A program made the position numbers and the translations under genes. Of a DNA stretch of 9,763 nt, positions 7,035 through 9,763 are shown piece by piece. The notes under the pieces were generated by a model. It worked only from the letters and a program-made list of their open reading frames with translations. It did no database searches and had not been told where the DNA came from. Numbering within the stretch: the stretch's first letter is position 1; each line of letters begins with the position of its first letter. This DNA is from Halovenus sp. (GTDB lineage: Archaea; Halobacteriota; Halobacteria; Halobacteriales; Haloarculaceae): the NCBI GenBank assembly GCA_028275145.1, contig JAQCNG010000094.1, positions 1 to 9,763 of the forward strand, written 5' to 3'.

Positions 7035-7862
7035 TCACAGGTCGACGCGGTCGCCGAGTTCGACGATGTCGAGCCTGTCGGGGTACTCGAAGCTACTGGC
7101 GTGGTGATGCAGGGCGGTCGGGTCGGCCGTGAGCCCCCGCCACATATCCCAGTGTGTCGGCACGAGGCGGTCGAGTTCGAGTTCGCGGGCCGCCTCGATA
7201 ATCAGCCCCTCGTCGTTGTACCAGGTGGTCTCGGTGGGCTCGCCGGTTTCTTTCTCGGGGAGCATCCCGGTGGTGCCAAACGCGAGCGCGCCGACGTCGA
7301 TATCGTGGGTCGCGAGGTCGCCGAACCCGCCGGGACGGGCGTCCCCGCCGTGGACGAACGTGCCCGACGCGTGCTCGACGACGTACGCGACGGGGTGGGC
7401 GGCGTCGGGGTCGTGTGCCGGTCCGACGGTCACCGTCAGGTCGCCGACGGCGAACTCGTCGCCCTCGCTCACGGTCCGGAACTGGTCGTCGGCCAGGTCC
7501 CACCGCTCGCGCCAGTCGGCCGACTCGGTGACGGCCATGCTCGCATCGGGGGCGTAGTAGGTTGCGTCGTGGGCAGCGAGCAGCGGGGCCTGACTCGGGC
7601 CGTGGACGTGGTCGGTGTGCTCGTGGGTCGCGAGCACCGCGTCCGCCGCCGCCACGTCCCCCGGGTCGAACGGCACCGGAATCATCCGAACGGTCCGGGG
7701 CGGGTCACCTGTCCCCAGATACGGGTCGACAAACAGCACCGTCCCGCCGGCGCTCTTTACTGCGAACCCGTTGCAGCCGAGATACCACAGGGCGAGTCCG
7801 TCCGGCTGTGCGTCCGCGATTGCCCGCGGCAGCCAGTCACCCCAGTCGCTGTGAACTGTCAT
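7035..7862 (-). CDS. UlaG-like metallo-beta-lactamase-fold hydrolase
   Basis: Metal-dependent hydrolase of the MBL superfamily, 275 residues, closest in layout to L-ascorbate-6-phosphate lactonase (UlaG); its substrate is unknown. Seen motifs: LWYLGCNGFAVK (25-36) and VLFVDPYLGTG (42-52), matching the opening strands of UlaG; THEHTDH (79-85), giving the HxHxDH metal ligands His80, His82, Asp84 and His85; AHD at His150; HGGD at Asp174; and PTHWDMW with His237, like the FHHDIW of UlaG. The segment IDVGALAFGTTGM (188-200) also parallels UlaG. There is no signal peptide, so it is cytoplasmic. I chose the ATG at 7862-7860 rather than one further upstream, because homology begins at once and the upstream frame would enter the nnr stop region. 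It lies 55 nt after nnr and 36 nt before the coiled-coil gene, same strand. Its role could be a lactonase or phosphodiesterase; ascorbate use in this organism is not implied. Confidence 0.92.
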   Translation of the reverse strand: MTVHSDWGDWLPRAIADAQPDGLALWYLGCNGFAVKSAGGTVLFVDPYLGTGDPPRTVRMIPVPFDPGDVAAADAVLATHEHTDHVHGPSQAPLLAAHDATYYAPDASMAVTESADWRERWDLADDQFRTVSEGDEFAVGDLTVTVGPAHDPDAAHPVAYVVEHASGTFVHGGDARPGGFGDLATHDIDVGALAFGTTGMLPEKETGEPTETTWYNDEGLIIEAARELELDRLVPTHWDMWRGLTADPTALHHHASSFEYPDRLDIVELGDRVDL

Positions 7863-7866
7863 AGTT

Positions 7867-7890
7867 CGGTGTGTGGGCGAGCGGTGTGTG
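7867..7890. repeat. Two 9-bp direct repeats just upstream of the UlaG-like gene
   Basis: CGGTGTGTG occurs at 7867-7875 and again at 7882-7890, a period of 15 bp, within the 55-nt gap between nnr and the UlaG-like gene. On the gene's strand the repeats read CACACACCG and end 5 and 20 nt before its ATG. They may be a regulator site or a chance repeat. Confidence 0.35.
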
Positions 7891-7917
7891 AACGTTTCGG
7901 ATGCCCACGGCGAGACA

Positions 7918-9339
7918 CTACCGCCGGAGCGCCTCGGGAAGTGTCCCGAGCAGGTCCGTCGCGAGGAGCGCCCCACCTGCCGCGGCGAGGTCACCGGCCC
8001 GGCCGGTGGCGTACGCGCCCACCGCCGCGGCGTCGAGGGGGGCCAGACGGGCCGCGAGCGCGCCGGTCACGCCCGCGAGCACGTCGCCGGTGCCGCCGAC
8101 GGTCATCCCGGGGTTGCCGGTGCGACTCACCCGCGTTTGCTCCCCGTTCGAGACGATGTCGTAGCGGCCCTTCACCAGCAGCGTCGCACCCAGGTCGGCG
8201 GCGAACGACGCCACCGCGTCCCGGCGGTCGCGCCAGTCCTCGCGCCGTGGCCCGCCCATCCCGGCGAGTTCGCCCTGATGGGGAGTACAGACCAGCGTCG
8301 CGTCCGTCTCGGCGTCGGGAACCACCTGCAGGGCATCGGCGTCGACGACGACGGTGCCGTCGACAGCATCGAGCAACCCCCGGACGGCCGCGAGGGTCGG
8401 TTCCGCGGCACCCAGGCCGGGCCCGACCACGACCGTGTCCTGCCGGGCCGCGAGGTCAGCGATGCGGTCGAGGTGCTGGGGTTCGAGTCGGTCGCCATCG
8501 AACGGACGGACGATGAGACTCTCGCTGTAGCCCTGCACCTGGGCTGCGACCGGGCGTGGACACGCGACCCGGACGAGGTCGGCACCCGCCCGCAGGGCCG
8601 CCTGCGCCGCGAGCGCCGGCGCGCCCGTGTACGGCCCGCCACCGACGACCAGCACCTCGCCGTGTGCGCCCTTGTGACTCGCGGAGGCACGGTCGAGACG
8701 GAGCAGGTCACCGCGCTCGACGAACTCGCGGGCCGCGGCCGGGATACCGATATCCGCGACGGTGACCGGCGCGTCGAGGCCGTCGAGCCCCGGTTTCGTC
8801 TCGTGGAACGTCACCACACGGTCGGGGTCAACCGCGTTCTCCGCGAGGACGCCACGCCCGGTGTCCAGCCCCGAGGGCACGTCGACCGAAACCACCGTTC
8901 CGTCGGCATCATTGACCGCCGCCGCGGCGCTTGCCTCGGGTTCCCGGAGCGCACCGCTGATGCCCGTACCGAGCATGGCGTCGACCACGACGTCCGGGTC
9001 ACCCAGAGCGAGCGCCGTCGAGTCGCGCACCTCGCGGGTGTCGTAGGCGGCCCGTTCGAGGGCCGTCCAGTTCTCGCGGGCAATCTCGCTGCTGATGGTC
9101 TCGGCGCGCCCGAGCAGACACACCCGCAGGTCGTAGTCGTCGAGAAAGCGGGCCGCGACCAGCGCGTCGCCGCCGTTGTTACCCCGTCCCGCGAGGATGG
9201 TCACGGCCGAACCGGGGTCGGCGACCGCTCGCACCGCCCGCGCGACGGCGTTGCCGCTCGACTCCATCAGTTGCTTGCGTGGCACGCCGAGTGCCTCGGC
9301 GTTCGCGTCCACGACCGCCATCTCCGAGCCGGATATCAT
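7918..9339 (-). CDS. nnr: Bifunctional NAD(P)H-hydrate repair enzyme (epimerase + ADP/ATP-dependent dehydratase)
   Basis: Repairs hydrated, inactive NADH and NADPH: the N-terminal YjeF domain epimerises R- and S-NAD(P)HX, and the C-terminal ribokinase-like domain dehydrates the S form using ADP or ATP. It has 473 residues. Epimerase motifs: MISGSEMAVVDANAEALGV (1-19), LAGRGNNGGDALVAARFL (49-66), VVDAMLGTGISG (118-129) and VDVPSGLDTG (152-161). Dehydratase motifs: SHKGAHGEVLVVGGG (221-235), VVGPGLG (304-310), VVDADAL (331-337), CTPHQGELAGM (351-361), LVKG (388-391) and GNPGMTVGGTGDVLAG (408-423), with the catalytic Asp in GGTGD. Both halves look complete. I chose the ATG at 9339-9337 over an upstream ATG at 9477 because the family begins MI-G--M and a T-rich promoter element lies about 27 nt before it. 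gcvT diverges from it, and a UlaG-like gene follows 55 nt downstream. Confidence 0.97.
   Translation of the reverse strand: MISGSEMAVVDANAEALGVPRKQLMESSGNAVARAVRAVADPGSAVTILAGRGNNGGDALVAARFLDDYDLRVCLLGRAETISSEIARENWTALERAAYDTREVRDSTALALGDPDVVVDAMLGTGISGALREPEASAAAAVNDADGTVVSVDVPSGLDTGRGVLAENAVDPDRVVTFHETKPGLDGLDAPVTVADIGIPAAAREFVERGDLLRLDRASASHKGAHGEVLVVGGGPYTGAPALAAQAALRAGADLVRVACPRPVAAQVQGYSESLIVRPFDGDRLEPQHLDRIADLAARQDTVVVGPGLGAAEPTLAAVRGLLDAVDGTVVVDADALQVVPDAETDATLVCTPHQGELAGMGGPRREDWRDRRDAVASFAADLGATLLVKGRYDIVSNGEQTRVSRTGNPGMTVGGTGDVLAGVTGALAARLAPLDAAAVGAYATGRAGDLAAAGGALLATDLLGTLPEALRR
7933..7950. repeat. Hairpin-forming inverted repeat near the 3' end of nnr
   Basis: CTCGGGA (7933-7939) and TCCCGAG (7944-7950) are perfect 7-bp arms around a 4-nt AGTG loop. 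They lie inside the last codons of nnr (LLGTLPEA). No T-run follows on the minus strand. The hairpin may affect RNA processing between nnr and the UlaG-like gene, or simply reflect codon choice. Confidence 0.4.
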
Positions 9340-9360
9340 GTAACCATCTTCGTCGTCGGG

Positions 9361-9371
9361 CGAAAAAAGTG
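9361..9371 (-). promoter_or_regulatory. T-rich promoter element of nnr
   Basis: On the minus strand ACTTTTTTCG lies with its centre about 27 nt before the nnr ATG at 9339. It is the only AT-rich element in the 170-bp divergent gap at the right distance. The match to a TATA consensus is loose. Confidence 0.4.
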
Positions 9372-9476
9372 TGCCGCGGAGAGCAAACGCCACGAGCGTC
9401 TGGTTCGTCGTGGCACCAATCTCGCAGACGCGCTGGCACATCTGCGGCCGGCCCTGGCACGGCAACGGCCGACACA

Positions 9477-9487
9477 AGCGTTAGGGC
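9477..9487 (+). promoter_or_regulatory. Weak TATA-like element of gcvT
   Basis: AGCGTTAGGGC is centred about 28 nt before the gcvT ATG at 9510, the position expected for a leaderless transcript. Only GTTAG resembles a TATA core, so the call rests mainly on spacing. Confidence 0.25.
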
Positions 9488-9509
9488 CGGCGGCACCGAC
9501 AGTCCGGGT

Positions 9510-9763
9510 ATGACGCTCAGACAGCCACCACTCGCTCACGACGCGAAGAAAACGGATTTCGGCGGGTGGGAGATGCCCGTCGAGTTCGGCTCCATCAGGA
9601 CCGAACACGCCACAGTCCGGGAGTCGGTCGGCAAGTTCGACGTCTCGCACATGGGGCAGGTGACCGTCTCGGGTCCCGACGCCGCCCGCCTGCTCGGGCG
9701 ACTCACCACGAACAACGTGTTCGCGCTCGCCCCCGGAGAGGCCCAGTACGCCGCCGTCACCGA
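9510..9763 (+). CDS. gcvT: Glycine cleavage system T protein (aminomethyltransferase), 5' part only
   Basis: The T protein takes the aminomethyl group from lipoylated H protein and passes the one-carbon unit to a folate or pterin carrier, releasing ammonia. Only 84 full codons are present before the right edge; haloarchaeal GcvT is about 360 residues. The visible part is diagnostic: DFGGWEMPVEF (16-26), RTEHATVRESVGKFDVSHMG (30-49) and VTVSGPDAARLLGRLTTNNV (51-70), followed by PGEAQYAAV. I chose the ATG at 9510 because family homology begins within a few residues and a weak TATA-like element fits a leaderless start. The gene diverges from nnr across 170 bp that hold no other gene. The H and P protein genes would be expected nearby to the right, outside the window. 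A GcvT-like folate protein (YgfZ type) is less likely given the DVSHMG motif. Confidence 0.95.
   Translation, partial: MTLRQPPLAHDAKKTDFGGWEMPVEFGSIRTEHATVRESVGKFDVSHMGQVTVSGPDAARLLGRLTTNNVFALAPGEAQYAAVT

Noticed and set aside
9340..9477. Upstream extension of nnr to an ATG at 9477
   Set aside because: The added residues are Cys/Arg-rich and non-homologous, and the MISGSEM start matches the family and its promoter element.
7873..9513. 546-codon plus-strand frame opposite nnr
   Set aside because: It is antisense to the fully motif-supported nnr, with Arg/Gly/His-rich composition.
1..9763. A mobile element, defence system, toxin-antitoxin pair or biosynthetic cluster
   Set aside because: I found no transposase, integrase, restriction, CRISPR or toxin-like frames. 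The genes are housekeeping or lineage-typical and share the same composition.

Overview
The window looks like a core chromosomal segment of a halophilic archaeon (class Halobacteria). The evidence is very high GC, strongly acidic predicted proteins (Asp/Glu-rich tails and linkers), almost no Shine-Dalgarno sequences, and TATA-like elements lying about 27-29 nt before several start codons, as expected for leaderless haloarchaeal transcripts. I see no mobile element, CRISPR array, tRNA or rRNA. I cannot name the genus.

Layout from left to right. (1) guaB (IMP dehydrogenase), minus strand, with its C-terminus cut off by the left edge. (2) A 263-residue acidic protein with a twin-arginine/hydrophobic segment and an NTF2-like-looking C-terminal domain, minus strand, upstream of guaB. 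(3) A 335-bp stretch with no convincing gene but with one TATA-like element facing right. (4) A plus-strand polytopic membrane protein of a haloarchaeal family (DUF5794-like). (5) dnaK (Hsp70), plus strand, with its own promoter and a Gly/Ala/Pro-rich tail. (6) On the minus strand, reading right to left: nnr (bifunctional NAD(P)HX repair enzyme), a UlaG-like metallo-beta-lactamase-fold hydrolase, and a coiled-coil protein (DUF7310-like) that converges on dnaK. (7) The first 84 codons of gcvT (glycine cleavage T protein), plus strand, diverging from nnr.

The genes are mostly housekeeping: GMP synthesis, protein folding, repair of hydrated nicotinamide cofactors and one-carbon/glycine metabolism. 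The nnr, UlaG-like and coiled-coil genes lie 55 and 36 nt apart on the same strand and could be co-transcribed, although the coiled-coil gene has its own TATA-like element and a perfect inverted repeat just before its start. dnaK stands without grpE or dnaJ next to it in this window.

I found no convincing new multi-gene system. The points most worth a second look are the architecture of the coiled-coil protein and its operator-like palindrome, the possible metabolite-repair pairing of nnr with the UlaG-like hydrolase, and the promoter-bearing 335-bp gap.
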